Assembly (NCBI GenBank): GCA_943361925.1 | Contig: CALRIT020000009.1 | Location: 96,280-160,279 of the forward strand | Length of the DNA: 64,000 nt | DNA from: CAISCU01 sp943361925 | Lineage (GTDB): Bacteria > Bacteroidota > Bacteroidia > UKL13-3 | Direction of reading: 5' to 3' | In this document: piece by piece, positions 1-9,079 of the stretch | Numbering within the stretch: position 1 is the first letter of the stretch | How the letters are laid out: the number at the start of each line of letters is the position of its first letter | Notes under the pieces: model-generated | What the model saw: the letters and a program-made list of their open reading frames with translations, nothing else | Databases searched by the model: none | Told to the model about the DNA's origin: nothing | Position numbers and translations under genes: made by a program

Positions 1-388
1 CCAAATCCAATGAATCCAGTAATTCCGTCATTTGTGCCTTATCAACCAATAATCCGGCAATTTTACTTCCCGGTAATAATGCTTTACAAGGAAGTTTGCC
101 TTCTTCAGCTCTTTTACTCCATTCCATTACTTCCAATTCGGGTAGAATGACAGCCAAATCAATTTGATGAGTTTTAACAATCTCCTCTATTTTATCCCAA
201 TAAGCTGCATCAGTACATCTTGGAATTACATACGATTTGCTAAACAATTCTGTTTGGTATAAACCCATCGACAAAGGATTGATATCCGTTGCAATCAGCT
301 CATACATTTTATACCTGCTGTACTTTTTTAAAGCAATTGAAAAACTACGTGGAGTTGGGCCACCTACACCTGTAACTAATATTTTCAT
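1..388 (-). CDS. ATP-grasp (CarB-like) enzyme, N-terminal part only
   Basis: About 129 codons are visible from the ATG at 386-388; the rest lies beyond the left edge. The first residues (MKILVTGVGGPTPRSF) form a Rossmann-like pre-ATP-grasp domain of the carbamoyl-phosphate-synthase-like type. It continues with an ATDINP segment and a long acidic/hydrophobic stretch. The ATP-binding part itself is not in the window. It follows the PglC-type transferase by 5 bases and is the last visible gene of the operon. The same domain order begins the ATP-grasp gene at 28610-29650, so this may be a relative. Ligation of an amino acid or carboxylate to a sugar or carrier is a reasonable guess; the substrate is unknown. 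Confidence 0.7.
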   Translation of the reverse strand, partial: MKILVTGVGGPTPRSFSIALKKYSRYKMYELIATDINPLSMGLYQTELFSKSYVIPRCTDAAYWDKIEEIVKTHQIDLAVILPELEVMEWSKRAEEGKLPCKALLPGSKIAGLLVDKAQMTELLDSLDL

Positions 389-393
389 AAGTT

Positions 394-999
394 TTAATTT
401 TTTCCGTTGAAAGGCAACATAGGTCGGTCTTCGCTTTGGTTCACACCTTCACTAACCAATACCTTTTTTAATGTGAGAAATAGAATTTTTATATCTAACA
501 AAAATGAAAGATTGTCTACATAATAAACATCATGACTAAACTTTTCTGTCCAACTGATGCTGTTTCTTCCGCTAACCTGAGCCAGTCCGGTAATTCCCGG
601 TCTAACATCATGTCTGCGTTTTTGTTCTTCTGAATACAATGGAATATACTTAAACAACAATGGTCTTGGACCAACCAAACTCATATCACCTTTTAGTACA
701 TTAATCAATTGAGGTAATTCATCAATTGAAGTTTGGCGCACCAGTTTACCCATTGGAGTTAATCTAATATTATCGGGAAGTAATACTCCGTTTTCGTCCT
801 TTTTATTATTCATCGAACGAAACTTGATAACCTTAAATGACCTTGCTTTAAAACCCGGTCTTTCCTGAAAAAAGAAAGGTTCACCATCATTTACGAAATA
901 TAGAATAATAGTGAATACAAGAATAATCGGACTAACCAGAATCAGAATGATTAAGCTGAGAAAAAAGTCGATAAGGCGTTTTAAGAAAAATCTGTACAT
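394..999 (-). CDS. PglC-type initiating sugar-1-phosphate transferase
   Basis: A 201-residue monotopic phosphoglycosyl transferase that moves a sugar-1-phosphate from a UDP-sugar onto undecaprenyl phosphate, the first membrane step of repeat-unit assembly. Residues 9-36 form the hydrophobic re-entrant helix, with the Ser23-Pro24 kink typical of PglC. KFRSM lies at 59-63, the catalytic Asp93-Glu94 pair sits in TSIDELPQ, and the GPRP and RPGITGLAQVSGR motifs follow. Its length matches the short PglC class, not the long WcaJ/WbaP class with extra N-terminal helices. It sits 1 base after the ATP-grasp gene at 1001. The wider context suggests UDP-FucNAc/FucNAm, UDP-HexNAcA or a diamino sugar as donor; the sequence alone cannot decide. 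Confidence 0.93.
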   Translation of the reverse strand: MYRFFLKRLIDFFLSLIILILVSPIILVFTIILYFVNDGEPFFFQERPGFKARSFKVIKFRSMNNKKDENGVLLPDNIRLTPMGKLVRQTSIDELPQLINVLKGDMSLVGPRPLLFKYIPLYSEEQKRRHDVRPGITGLAQVSGRNSISWTEKFSHDVYYVDNLSFLLDIKILFLTLKKVLVSEGVNQSEDRPMLPFNGKN

Positions 1000-1000
1000 A

Positions 1001-1993
1001 CTATCTCAATAACTTTTTTAATCCACGATTTACTGGTAATTGCCATAACAATTTACACCAGTCATGATTTCCTTCGATTAAACCTGGACCTTTTTCTGTG
1101 ATAACAATATCCCAACCAATAGAACGATTTGCTGTATTAAACAATGCTGCTTTTTTCACCATATCGATTGTTTCATTCCACATTGGTACTTGAAATCCTG
1201 AAATTTGTACTCCTGTTACCGGGTGAATTTCTTTTGGCTCTTTTGTGATATCACTATAAATGGCAGCACCTGTAGCTTTACCTGTTTTTTCATCTAATTC
1301 AACAGCTAAATTTCCTGCAGCTAAATTATCTATTGGAGAATTAACTGAAATTCTTAATCTGCAACCTAAAATTTCTACCTGATTATCTGGAGTTAATTGA
1401 GTGAAAATTCTAACAGTATTTACTGCAGATGGAGAAAGTCTATTGATATCAGGATGTTGAATAATGAACTCTTCAACCAAGTCAAACCCATCTTTTTCCA
1501 TTTCACGTAAAAATGTATCTGCATTTACATTTTTAGTATCTATGATTTTAACTCCTTTACCGCATTTTCCATCAGCCGTTTTTAAAACCAGTTTTCCTGA
1601 ACTGCTATTCAATAACAATTTCACCAATTCAGGATTGGCTTTTAGTTCAGCCAAATCGGCCGCTTTGTGAACAAAAAATGGATGATATGACTTATAGAAT
1701 TTAGTTTTATCGTCTAAAATATCACGGTTACCTTTTGGATTCATTCTCAATTGGTATTCGTACATATGACCTGTTCCTGCCCATTCTAATTTTTCGGCAT
1801 CCGATTTTTCAAAAAAGCGGAATTGAAAATATTCTAAAATACTGATATTGTATTTTAGGCTGTTGTATATAATTCTGAAAGGAATTGAAAATGCTGAAAT
1901 ACCTTTTTTCTCCTGAATAAAAGAAGAAAATTTGGCATACAGATTTTTATCCAACTGCTTTAAATAATATCCTAAATATAATAACCTTTTCAT
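1001..1993 (-). CDS. Sugar-transfer-associated ATP-grasp protein
   Basis: A 330-residue protein resembling the sugar-transfer associated ATP-grasp family found beside initiating sugar transferases. The N-terminal 100 residues are basic and aromatic with no clear function. An ATP-grasp fold follows: KLVLKTADGKCGKGV (about 134-148) supplies the nucleotide-binding lysines and glycine loop, AVNTVRIFT lies near 190, and the C-terminal GWDIVITEKGPGLIEGNHDW carries the metal-binding acidic and Asn residues. Members are thought to form an amide or ester on a polysaccharide component; no substrate is known to me. It lies 3 bases after the GT4 gene and 1 base before the PglC-type transferase, which supports co-translation and a late decoration role. 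Confidence 0.85.
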   Translation of the reverse strand: MKRLLYLGYYLKQLDKNLYAKFSSFIQEKKGISAFSIPFRIIYNSLKYNISILEYFQFRFFEKSDAEKLEWAGTGHMYEYQLRMNPKGNRDILDDKTKFYKSYHPFFVHKAADLAELKANPELVKLLLNSSSGKLVLKTADGKCGKGVKIIDTKNVNADTFLREMEKDGFDLVEEFIIQHPDINRLSPSAVNTVRIFTQLTPDNQVEILGCRLRISVNSPIDNLAAGNLAVELDEKTGKATGAAIYSDITKEPKEIHPVTGVQISGFQVPMWNETIDMVKKAALFNTANRSIGWDIVITEKGPGLIEGNHDWCKLLWQLPVNRGLKKLLR

Positions 1994-1996
1994 TGT

Positions 1997-3196
1997 TTAT
2001 TTTGCTTTGTCAACTCTTGTAAAAACTGTTTGATATGCAATTTCAGGAGTTAAGTTTTGTTCGAAATATGTTCTGCCATTTGCACCCATTTCTTTTCTTA
2101 ATTCAGCGTTTAGGTATAGCTTATCAAAATTATTTGCAAATTCTTCATGATTGCCGGCCAGAGACCATAAACCTGCATTTGCTTTGTCTAAAATCATACC
2201 ATAATCTGTAGCAGCATCTAGACTAGCTAAAACTGGAATTCCTACATTAAAATAATCAAGAGTCTTACTCGGAATATTTGGGATGGTAAAATCTTTATGA
2301 AGGCTAATTAATCCAACATCACAAGAACTTAAAAAATGCTGGTATTCATTTTTTGAAATGGTACCTTGAATTACCAAATTAATAATGCCTTGTTGTTCTG
2401 CTAATTTCTGAAGGTTTTTCATTTGAACACCTTCCCCAAATAAACAAAAAACAACTTCAGGATATTTTGAACAATATTTAGCTAATGCCAGCACATTTTC
2501 TAATTGCTGAGGCTTTCCCATATTTCCACCAAATACAACTAAAAACTTCCCTTCCAGGTTATGTTTTTTTCTGATATTATCTGATGGTTTTGATTGCAGG
2601 TCGTAAAGAATTTGAAAGTTCTTTAATTCATGTAATTTGCTTTTATCCAATTCAGGATTGTGCTTGATTACATATTCAATATTTGCATCCGACATACAAC
2701 CAATATGATCGGCAAGGGCATATAATTTTTCTTCTTGTTTTTTGAAGTAATTATAAATCAAACCACCCTTTTTCATAAAACCTAAATCAACTGCATTCTG
2801 AGGAAAAATATCTCTTAAAATGAGGTAAAAAGGGCAATTGAATTTTTTCTTTAGTTTGGTAATTACCTGCACCAAAGTTATTGGCGGAGTTGGAGAAACT
2901 ATTAAATCGAATTCAACATTGGGTTTAAATTTCTTTAATGCTTTCCCATATTGAAAAGGTAGCAGTAAATTAGAAAAACCCTTTACAAAATTGGGTACAT
3001 TTTTTACAGGAAGTGTATTTACTCTGATGACATCTACTCCTGCTTCTTTAACAAGTCTTGTTGGTAAATCATTGCCTGTAGGCGCAAGTACCAACACATC
3101 ATGACCATTATCGGCAAATTGTTTAACGATAGTGGTGTACATGTTAAACGACTTTTCCATGTCAGGAAAAGCGAGCATCAGAAAAAGTACCCTCAT
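1997..3196 (-). CDS. GT4 glycosyltransferase, WbuB-like
   Basis: A 399-residue retaining GT-B glycosyltransferase. The N-terminal Rossmann domain begins MRVLFLMLAFPDMEKS. The central FGGNMGKPQQLENV stretch (about 223-236) starts the nucleotide-sugar domain, and PNIPSKTLDYFNVGIPVLAS carries the donor-binding segment of WbuB/GT4 enzymes. It directly follows wbuXYZ-like genes, as wbuB does in Escherichia coli loci that contain L-FucNAm. Transfer of L-FucNAc or L-FucNAm is therefore a fair inference, though donor specificity cannot be read from the sequence. It is 1 base from the HisF-like gene and 3 from the ATP-grasp gene. Confidence 0.9.
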   Translation of the reverse strand: MRVLFLMLAFPDMEKSFNMYTTIVKQFADNGHDVLVLAPTGNDLPTRLVKEAGVDVIRVNTLPVKNVPNFVKGFSNLLLPFQYGKALKKFKPNVEFDLIVSPTPPITLVQVITKLKKKFNCPFYLILRDIFPQNAVDLGFMKKGGLIYNYFKKQEEKLYALADHIGCMSDANIEYVIKHNPELDKSKLHELKNFQILYDLQSKPSDNIRKKHNLEGKFLVVFGGNMGKPQQLENVLALAKYCSKYPEVVFCLFGEGVQMKNLQKLAEQQGIINLVIQGTISKNEYQHFLSSCDVGLISLHKDFTIPNIPSKTLDYFNVGIPVLASLDAATDYGMILDKANAGLWSLAGNHEEFANNFDKLYLNAELRKEMGANGRTYFEQNLTPEIAYQTVFTRVDKAK

Positions 3197-3197
3197 A

Positions 3198-3974
3198 TTA
3201 GATTGGAAAATTCATTTTTATCAAATCATCCTTTTCTTCAGGATTGGGATAATTGATTAATACTGCTTTATAAGCACCTCTAAATACAAATAAACTACCA
3301 GCAGATGCACCTATGATACCAAATTTAGAAATAAGTTTACCAATGTCTTCAAGATTGCCTGCTCCACCTAAAACGGTTAATGGCAAACTAATTTCTTTTC
3401 TAACCTTTTCTATTAAATCTAAATCATAACCTTTCATCACACCATCATTATCAATTGAGTTGATAACAATTTCACCAGCACCTAATTTTTGGAATTCACG
3501 CACCAGTTCAATTGGATTTTTTCCTGTAGCTTTTTTCCCGTTGTGGGTATAAACTTCATAGCCACCAAACATTTTCTTTTTTACATCCAATACAACTACT
3601 ACACTTTGTGTACCTACACGTTCCGCAATTGCAGGAAGTAATTGAGGATTTTCAATAGCAGCAGAGCTTAGCGCAACTTTTTCTACTCCAAGTGAAAATA
3701 TTCTTTGTGCCTGTTCAACGGTTTTAATACCACCACCATAACACAAAGGCATTCTGCATTCTGAAGCCAATTTTTCAATCATTTGATAATTGGGTTCTTC
3801 GTTATCTGCAGTTGCATCAATATCAACAACCATGAGTTCATCAGATTGCTTTTCATTAAATATACGAACAGCATTGATGGGGTCGCCAACATACTTTGGG
3901 TCCTTAAATTTAACTGTTTTTACCAGACCTTTCTGGTGAACAAGTAAACAGGGTATAACTCTTGGTCTAAGCAT
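3198..3974 (-). CDS. wbuZ: HisF-like ammonia-channel subunit of sugar amidation (WbuZ/AglZ)
   Basis: A 258-residue beta/alpha barrel of the HisF superfamily. HisF normally begins IPCLDV with a catalytic Asp11; here the segment reads IPCLLV, with Leu at position 11. The second acidic site in VVVLDVKKK is kept. Loss of Asp11 argues against histidine biosynthesis and for the WbuZ/AglZ branch, which accepts ammonia from a HisH-like glutaminase and passes it to an amidotransferase that makes an acetamidino sugar. The gene overlaps the HisH-like gene by one base (shared A of stop and start) and lies next to the amidotransferase, giving the full three-gene set. No other his genes are nearby. Confidence 0.92.
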   Translation of the reverse strand: MLRPRVIPCLLVHQKGLVKTVKFKDPKYVGDPINAVRIFNEKQSDELMVVDIDATADNEEPNYQMIEKLASECRMPLCYGGGIKTVEQAQRIFSLGVEKVALSSAAIENPQLLPAIAERVGTQSVVVVLDVKKKMFGGYEVYTHNGKKATGKNPIELVREFQKLGAGEIVINSIDNDGVMKGYDLDLIEKVRKEISLPLTVLGGAGNLEDIGKLISKFGIIGASAGSLFVFRGAYKAVLINYPNPEEKDDLIKMNFPI

Positions 3975-4588
3975 TATATTTTTGAAAAATTCTCTAATAA
4001 TTTAATACCATATTCATGACTTTTTTCGGGGTGAAATTGAACTCCGAAAACGTTTTCATGATTCACTGCACAGGTAAATTCTATACCATATTCTGAAGTA
4101 GCAATGATATCTGAAGCATTGTCACATTCAAAATAATAGGAATGTAGGAAATAGAATTTTGGATTTGCAGGAAATTCAACAAAAATTGGAGAATCAGGTT
4201 TCACTTTTACATCATTCCAACCCATATGAGGCAAATGAGTAGCAAAATTGATTTTAGATTCATCAAAGCGATGAACTTTACCTTTAATCCATCCTAAACC
4301 CGGCAATTTACCTTCATCACTTGAAGCCGCAAGCATTTGCATGCCTACACAAATTCCTATAACAGGAACATTGTTTTCAACAATCATTTTCTCACTGATT
4401 TCTCTCAAGCCTGATTGGTTGAAAGTAGTCATGGCGTGATCAAAAGCACCAACACCGGGAAGGATAAGTTTGGTGATTCCTTCAAAATCATCTTTAGAAT
4501 TCAAAACCTTTACAGGAATGTGTAATTTCCTGTAAATGTTTTCGAATGCCTTAATATTTCCTAATCCGTAATTTAAAATTCCTATCAT
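3974..4588 (-). CDS. wbuY: HisH-like glutaminase for sugar amidation (WbuY)
   Basis: A 204-residue class I glutamine amidotransferase of the HisH type. The catalytic triad is complete: Cys80 in GICVGMQ, and His186 and Glu188 in FHPEK. It releases ammonia from glutamine and, with the HisF-like partner, feeds the neighbouring N-acetyl sugar amidotransferase. The start overlaps the stop of the amidotransferase by 4 bases and the stop overlaps the HisF-like start by 1, so the three products are probably made in equal amounts. The absence of other histidine genes and the adjacent PP-loop enzyme argue against a role in histidine synthesis. Confidence 0.93.
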   Translation of the reverse strand: MIGILNYGLGNIKAFENIYRKLHIPVKVLNSKDDFEGITKLILPGVGAFDHAMTTFNQSGLREISEKMIVENNVPVIGICVGMQMLAASSDEGKLPGLGWIKGKVHRFDESKINFATHLPHMGWNDVKVKPDSPIFVEFPANPKFYFLHSYYFECDNASDIIATSEYGIEFTCAVNHENVFGVQFHPEKSHEYGIKLLENFSKI

Positions 4589-5730
4589 CTCATTAATCTG
4601 TTTTCAATTTTAAGAGCTGTTAAAATTTTTGCTCCAAAATTAATTACCTGACGTTTGTTTCTGTAATCTTTAAATGTTGTAATTGGCAATTCAAACATGG
4701 CCTGTAATTGGTCAACAGTTAAATCTAATTTATGAGCAACATATTCAAATTCATTTTTCAATGTCTGCTCATCCAATTCAGGTCTTGAAATTCTATCCAA
4801 AGCTTGATCACGAGACATTTGACCTGTTAAAATCAAACTAGAAAAATGAGCTCTTCTTTTTTCAAAACCGAATCTTTTTGGCAACCAATAATCTTCATAG
4901 AATCTTGTAAATCTTGATTCATGATGTTTATGCTGAAACTTTTCCCAACCATATTTTTCGAATAGCAAGTTCTCTGCATCAGCTTTAATAAATGGAACTA
5001 AGTTTAATGGTTTAAAAACTGTCATTCCTAAAAATACCTGATAGAAAACCTTGTATTCCAAAATATCTAAAATTGGAAATGTTTTCAATTTATTGTTACC
5101 AAACTTTTTATAAATATCCATTACCAACCATTTGTCGATACCAGGATAAGCGCCCCACTCAGGTGGCTCTTTGCAACATTCTGTTGAGAAGTTCCCGCCA
5201 GTAAGAACATACTTAATTTTATGTTTTCTGGCAAACTTATACATACCCGAGAAAAAGGCAATATCTTGAGGTGCATCCTGACCCGGAACACCGGATTTCA
5301 AATAAGCAACCTGTAAGTCTTTCATTTCTTCCCAATTGATTACTTCAGTGAAAAGCTCTAATCCCAAACCTTTACAAAGTTTTTCAATGTTTCCAACCGC
5401 TTTATCTGTATTCCAGCCTGCATCAACGTGAAACAATAAAGGGCGAACTCCCATGATTTCCTTCGCAACATAAGCAGTATAGGAAGAGTCTAATCCACCA
5501 CTTAAACCAATGATACAATCAAAGTCTTTTCCTTTTCCTTCAGCCTTAATTTTTTCAGCTATTTTCATTAGTTCATCATAACCGGCTTTATCTGTATGCC
5601 AGTTTGGAACAATACTTTGGTGGTAATTGTGATAGTAATCACTGATTCCATTTTCATCAAAAACAATATTTGGATCTGTGGTATCCATAATTGTTTTGGT
5701 ACAAATCTGATAAGGTCTATTATTTTCCAT
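4585..5730 (-). CDS. wbuX: N-acetyl sugar amidotransferase (PseA/WbuX/WbpG family)
   Basis: A 381-residue PP-loop ATP pyrophosphatase. SGGLDSS at 77-83 is the ATP-binding loop, and LTGGNFSTE and the Cys-Cys pair after it fit the family. Enzymes of this kind activate the N-acetyl carbonyl of a nucleotide sugar and add ammonia to give an acetamidino group. The N-terminal region usually has paired zinc-type cysteines; here Cys10 remains, but the later cysteine expected in the ISDYY segment is Tyr. The adjacent HisH/HisF-like subunits supply ammonia. Because capEFG for UDP-L-FucNAc lies upstream in the same operon, UDP-L-FucNAc to UDP-L-FucNAm is the likeliest reaction; pseudaminic or legionaminic genes are absent. 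Confidence 0.92.
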   Translation of the reverse strand: MENNRPYQICTKTIMDTTDPNIVFDENGISDYYHNYHQSIVPNWHTDKAGYDELMKIAEKIKAEGKGKDFDCIIGLSGGLDSSYTAYVAKEIMGVRPLLFHVDAGWNTDKAVGNIEKLCKGLGLELFTEVINWEEMKDLQVAYLKSGVPGQDAPQDIAFFSGMYKFARKHKIKYVLTGGNFSTECCKEPPEWGAYPGIDKWLVMDIYKKFGNNKLKTFPILDILEYKVFYQVFLGMTVFKPLNLVPFIKADAENLLFEKYGWEKFQHKHHESRFTRFYEDYWLPKRFGFEKRRAHFSSLILTGQMSRDQALDRISRPELDEQTLKNEFEYVAHKLDLTVDQLQAMFELPITTFKDYRNKRQVINFGAKILTALKIENRLMR

Positions 5731-5734
5731 TTAA

Positions 5735-6874
5735 TTAATTTATTCCTTCAAACCATTTAAACAATGAATCATACTTCTCTTCTAAAGTAGGGTACGAATT
5801 TAACTTTTTCAAACCCTCCTCAATTAAGAAATTATAATAATTTTGGTCATTGAGTACTTTATTTATGACATCAGCCGCAGAATTGGCGTTCTGAGGTTCA
5901 AAAAAAGCAGCCGCAGTTCCGCAATTGTCGTGTGCAAATTCCAAATCTGTAGTAACAATTGGTACTTTCATCGACATGGCCTCCAAATAAGTTGCCGAAA
6001 AGATTTCCATAAGTGTTGGCAAAAATACCAATTTAGCCGCTTTATAATAAGGTAAACAATCTTTTAACTTAAGCGGGCCTAGATTTATAACCAAATCAGA
6101 TACTCCTAATTCCTTTGCTCTGTTTTCAACATCCTTCCAAATTAGGGTTTCATGAGGAAGTGTTAATTGAAATGTTAAACTCATTCCATATTTTTCCTTC
6201 ATTATTTTAGCAACAGAAGGGATGATATTCAGGTTTTTGTGACTGTATCCGGCTGCTAAACAAAATACAGCATTTCCCGGGCGATTGTATTGACCTGCTA
6301 CTTCAATTTCTTTACCCTGTTCAATAAAAACAGGATTTGGAGAATTTGGAATGACTTTAATTTTATTGATATCGAAACTGGCTCTTCTTGCGATACCCAA
6401 TTTTGCAGCTTCGGTTTGGGTTTCCATATAATCAGTTCTCTTAGCCCACATTAAACGGTACCAAATGCCTAATTTGGTTTTTAATCTTCCTATAAAACCA
6501 CCCGGTATAATATTCCAAGGCAATGGCTCTGAATTGATTTCCCAAGGATTGGTATACCTTCCAACTTCAGGTTTATTGAATTTTATATAAGATGGAAAAC
6601 CTGGTGAATACACAAAATTGGGATTGAAATCCTTCTCAAGTTGTTTGATCCATTTTCTGGATTTATAGCCATTTATTGGATGAGCAGGAGAAATTTCACA
6701 ACATTGAATATTGTATTTTTCTTTTAATTCCGGGCTAAGGTTGTCATAAATACCTTTTGAAACTATGAACAGGTATTCAACTCCTTTTCTCTGAACAGCG
6801 ATTTGAATGAAGGAAACTCCAATCTGAATTCCACCTCCAACTACTAATGTGCTCGCATTAACCAGTATTCTCAT
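5735..6874 (-). CDS. GT4 family glycosyltransferase
   Basis: A 379-residue GT-B fold enzyme. The start MRILVNASTLVVGGGIQ is the usual N-terminal strand and glycine loop. CLAAGYSHKNLNIIP (about 206-220) begins the C-terminal domain, and PTLMEIFSATYLEAMSMKVP holds the donor-binding glutamate region. The E-x7-E motif is somewhat altered (E-IFSATYLE). It probably adds one sugar on the cytoplasmic face of the inner membrane. It lies 4 bases downstream of the polysaccharide-deacetylase-like gene start region (6880) and 4 bases before the amidotransferase. Donor and acceptor are unknown. Confidence 0.87.
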   Translation of the reverse strand: MRILVNASTLVVGGGIQIGVSFIQIAVQRKGVEYLFIVSKGIYDNLSPELKEKYNIQCCEISPAHPINGYKSRKWIKQLEKDFNPNFVYSPGFPSYIKFNKPEVGRYTNPWEINSEPLPWNIIPGGFIGRLKTKLGIWYRLMWAKRTDYMETQTEAAKLGIARRASFDINKIKVIPNSPNPVFIEQGKEIEVAGQYNRPGNAVFCLAAGYSHKNLNIIPSVAKIMKEKYGMSLTFQLTLPHETLIWKDVENRAKELGVSDLVINLGPLKLKDCLPYYKAAKLVFLPTLMEIFSATYLEAMSMKVPIVTTDLEFAHDNCGTAAAFFEPQNANSAADVINKVLNDQNYYNFLIEEGLKKLNSYPTLEEKYDSLFKWFEGIN

Positions 6875-6879
6875 GAGTT

Positions 6880-7995
6880 TTAGTTTGCTTTGCTTTTTTT
6901 AATAATATCCCCTAATTCAAGTACTGAAACAAACTCCACATCAGGGTATTTTTTCACAACTTTAGTTAGTAATGATTTTAAATCATGTAATCCTTTTTTT
7001 CTATTTTCTTCATCAATTAAACCACAGAAATTTACTCTGTGAGAACTGATATAGGCCGGTTTGTTTAAGGTAAAAGCAGCATCCACTTGTTCCATAGCAG
7101 AATCAACCCAATTGAAACTTGCCTTTTCACCCGGTTCGAAAACACAATTACGAACCATTAAAGTTTGGTTATAGGGTCCGGCCTGACCATTGTATTGAAA
7201 CAAGGTTTTGTATTTGCCATCACCTTGATGCTCCTTTTTCAGAAGCTTGGTTTCGATAAATTCTATGCCTGATTCACTTAATGCCTGATGTAAGGTTTTG
7301 TGTTCATTACCTCCCGGTGCATTGAATAACCTTGCTTTATAACCATAAACCTGTTCAAATTTCTCTAAGCCATCTTCTAAAATTTCTTTCAAAGATTCGT
7401 TTTCACTGAACTTTTGAAATTTGTATGCACCGGTAAAATTGATTTCAGAAAATGGTCTTGATGAAATACTTGTTAAAGAATCAACCTCAATATTGGCAAG
7501 TAATTCTGGATTTCTTTCATTTAGCATGTGCTTAAAATGATTCATATTAAAATGCTCACGACCATGGTATTCCGGAGCATATATTCCTTCTTTAATTCCT
7601 TGTCTGATTAGTTCTGTATTGCCTTCACTTACTTTGATTCTGTTGTAGGTATCTAAAACTGTTTCAAGCACAACTTCGGTAATACCATTGGCTCTAACAG
7701 CTTCAAAATTTAAATTACAGGCCATTGAAAGTGGAGAGAAAACTGCATGCTTGCCGTTTTTATCCTTCACACTTCTTAAAACTGAAAATAACATTTCTAA
7801 ATCTTCTGTTGTTTCCAATGTATCATAGGCATCAAAACGATTGTTTAGCTTTAAACCTTTTGAATCTAAATACTGCCGTGCTGTTTTAGAAGCCAATCTA
7901 ACATTTCCGTAATCATCAACTGCAATAACCAATAACTTACGTTTTGTAGACCAACCAATTAAATTCTTTGTATATAATTTTAATTTAGATAACAT
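6880..7995 (-). CDS. Polysaccharide-deacetylase-like protein, copy A
   Basis: A 371-residue soluble protein without signal peptide. LLVIAVDDYGN (residues 21-31) puts an Asp-Asp pair at the end of the first strand, as in NodB-type carbohydrate esterases, where the second Asp binds metal. HGREH at 144-148 could supply the metal histidines, and a C-terminal ISSHRVNFCG resembles the late histidine motif. Spacing is wider than in standard CE4 enzymes, so assignment to the superfamily is by motif only. A clear relative lies at 16255-17403, sharing the Asp-Asp, HGREH and HR-N motifs. Each copy sits beside a similar GT4 gene. It may deacetylate a lipid-linked or nucleotide sugar in the cytoplasm, or have lost hydrolase activity. 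Confidence 0.6.
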   Translation of the reverse strand: MLSKLKLYTKNLIGWSTKRKLLVIAVDDYGNVRLASKTARQYLDSKGLKLNNRFDAYDTLETTEDLEMLFSVLRSVKDKNGKHAVFSPLSMACNLNFEAVRANGITEVVLETVLDTYNRIKVSEGNTELIRQGIKEGIYAPEYHGREHFNMNHFKHMLNERNPELLANIEVDSLTSISSRPFSEINFTGAYKFQKFSENESLKEILEDGLEKFEQVYGYKARLFNAPGGNEHKTLHQALSESGIEFIETKLLKKEHQGDGKYKTLFQYNGQAGPYNQTLMVRNCVFEPGEKASFNWVDSAMEQVDAAFTLNKPAYISSHRVNFCGLIDEENRKKGLHDLKSLLTKVVKKYPDVEFVSVLELGDIIKKSKAN

Positions 7996-8005
7996 ATTCT
8001 TGGAT

Positions 8006-9079
8006 TTAGGAAACCAAAGTCTGAAGGAATTTTTGAGTCACATTTGAAATCTCGAAGTTTTTCATTTTTTGAATTGCAGCTTCTGAAAATTGCTTTTGTA
8101 ATGCAGCATCATTCAATAATACTTGCAATTGATTTACATAATATTCATGTTCCTCAACAGGCATTAAGAATCCATTTATTTTGTCATCAATTAATTCCGC
8201 CGGACCGGTTATACAATCAAAACTGATAGCTGCTAAGCCATAAGCCATTGCTTCACCTAATGCATTTGGAAAACCTTCTGATGTAGACGTGAATGCAAAT
8301 ACTTTTGCTGTTTTATACAAGCTCAAAACATCTTTTCTGTGTCCGAGTAATTTCACTCTGTTTTGAAGGCCTAATTCATTTACCTTTTCTTGTAATTGTT
8401 TGGATTTGGGACCATCACCAACAAAATGTAATTCCCATGAATTATCGATTGAATCTTTAATCTGATTGAAATAAGTTAATAATAAATCTTGGTTCTTTTT
8501 TCCACCAATTGAGCCAACATTTAAAATGATATTTTTTCTATCTTCAAAGTTTGGCAATATTTCAGGCAAATCAAAAGGATTAGGCACAACAACAAGATTC
8601 GAGCCTTTGTACTTTTTTGCCATCAATTTGATTGCCAATTGAGTTTGCACATGAACTGTTTTACAAAAACGATAAAATATGGGATTAAAAAATCCTCTGA
8701 AACCAACTAAACTAGATAAAGGAGAAGCCCTGTTTGAAACGTGAAGTTTGATACCTAAAAACAAACATGAGAAAACTACAAATGAATTATAACGTTCTCC
8801 AAAGCTTATTATATGATCTGGATTCAAGTTTTTGATTTCTTTTCTTATAAAAAAAGAAGTGTAAATTGAATTAAATATCCTATTTAGTTTAGAATATTTT
8901 TTTTCATTGGGTTCAATTAATTTAATCTTTGAAGATATATCATACATTATAGGCTGTTTTGTCATTAAAACAATTGAAACCTGCAAATCATGATTTTCAG
9001 CTAAATTATTTGCCAAAACCGAAACTACTCTTTCTAAACCTCCTCCAGTTAAGGCTGCTGCTACTATACAAATTTTCAC
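8006..9079 (-). CDS. GT4 glycosyltransferase, paralog A
   Basis: A 357-residue GT-B enzyme beginning MKICIVAAALTGGGLERVVS, the glycine-rich N-terminal motif of the family. NVGSIGGKKNQDLL opens the second domain, and FTSTSEGFPNALGEAMAYGL gives the E-x7-E donor motif. It closely resembles the gene at 15115-16206, which shares the N-terminal GGGxERV, CFGxRYN/SFGERYN and STSEGFPN motifs. It overlaps the ATP-grasp gene upstream by 4 bases and is 10 bases from the deacetylase-like copy A. The repeated pairing of this GT with that deacetylase-like protein suggests they act on the same residue. Linkage and sugar are unknown. Confidence 0.9.
   Translation of the reverse strand: MKICIVAAALTGGGLERVVSVLANNLAENHDLQVSIVLMTKQPIMYDISSKIKLIEPNEKKYSKLNRIFNSIYTSFFIRKEIKNLNPDHIISFGERYNSFVVFSCLFLGIKLHVSNRASPLSSLVGFRGFFNPIFYRFCKTVHVQTQLAIKLMAKKYKGSNLVVVPNPFDLPEILPNFEDRKNIILNVGSIGGKKNQDLLLTYFNQIKDSIDNSWELHFVGDGPKSKQLQEKVNELGLQNRVKLLGHRKDVLSLYKTAKVFAFTSTSEGFPNALGEAMAYGLAAISFDCITGPAELIDDKINGFLMPVEEHEYYVNQLQVLLNDAALQKQFSEAAIQKMKNFEISNVTQKFLQTLVS

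Noticed and set aside
3198..4588. hisF and hisH of histidine biosynthesis
   Set aside because: HisF Asp11 is Leu, the neighbours are a PP-loop sugar amidotransferase and glycosyltransferases, and no other his gene is close.
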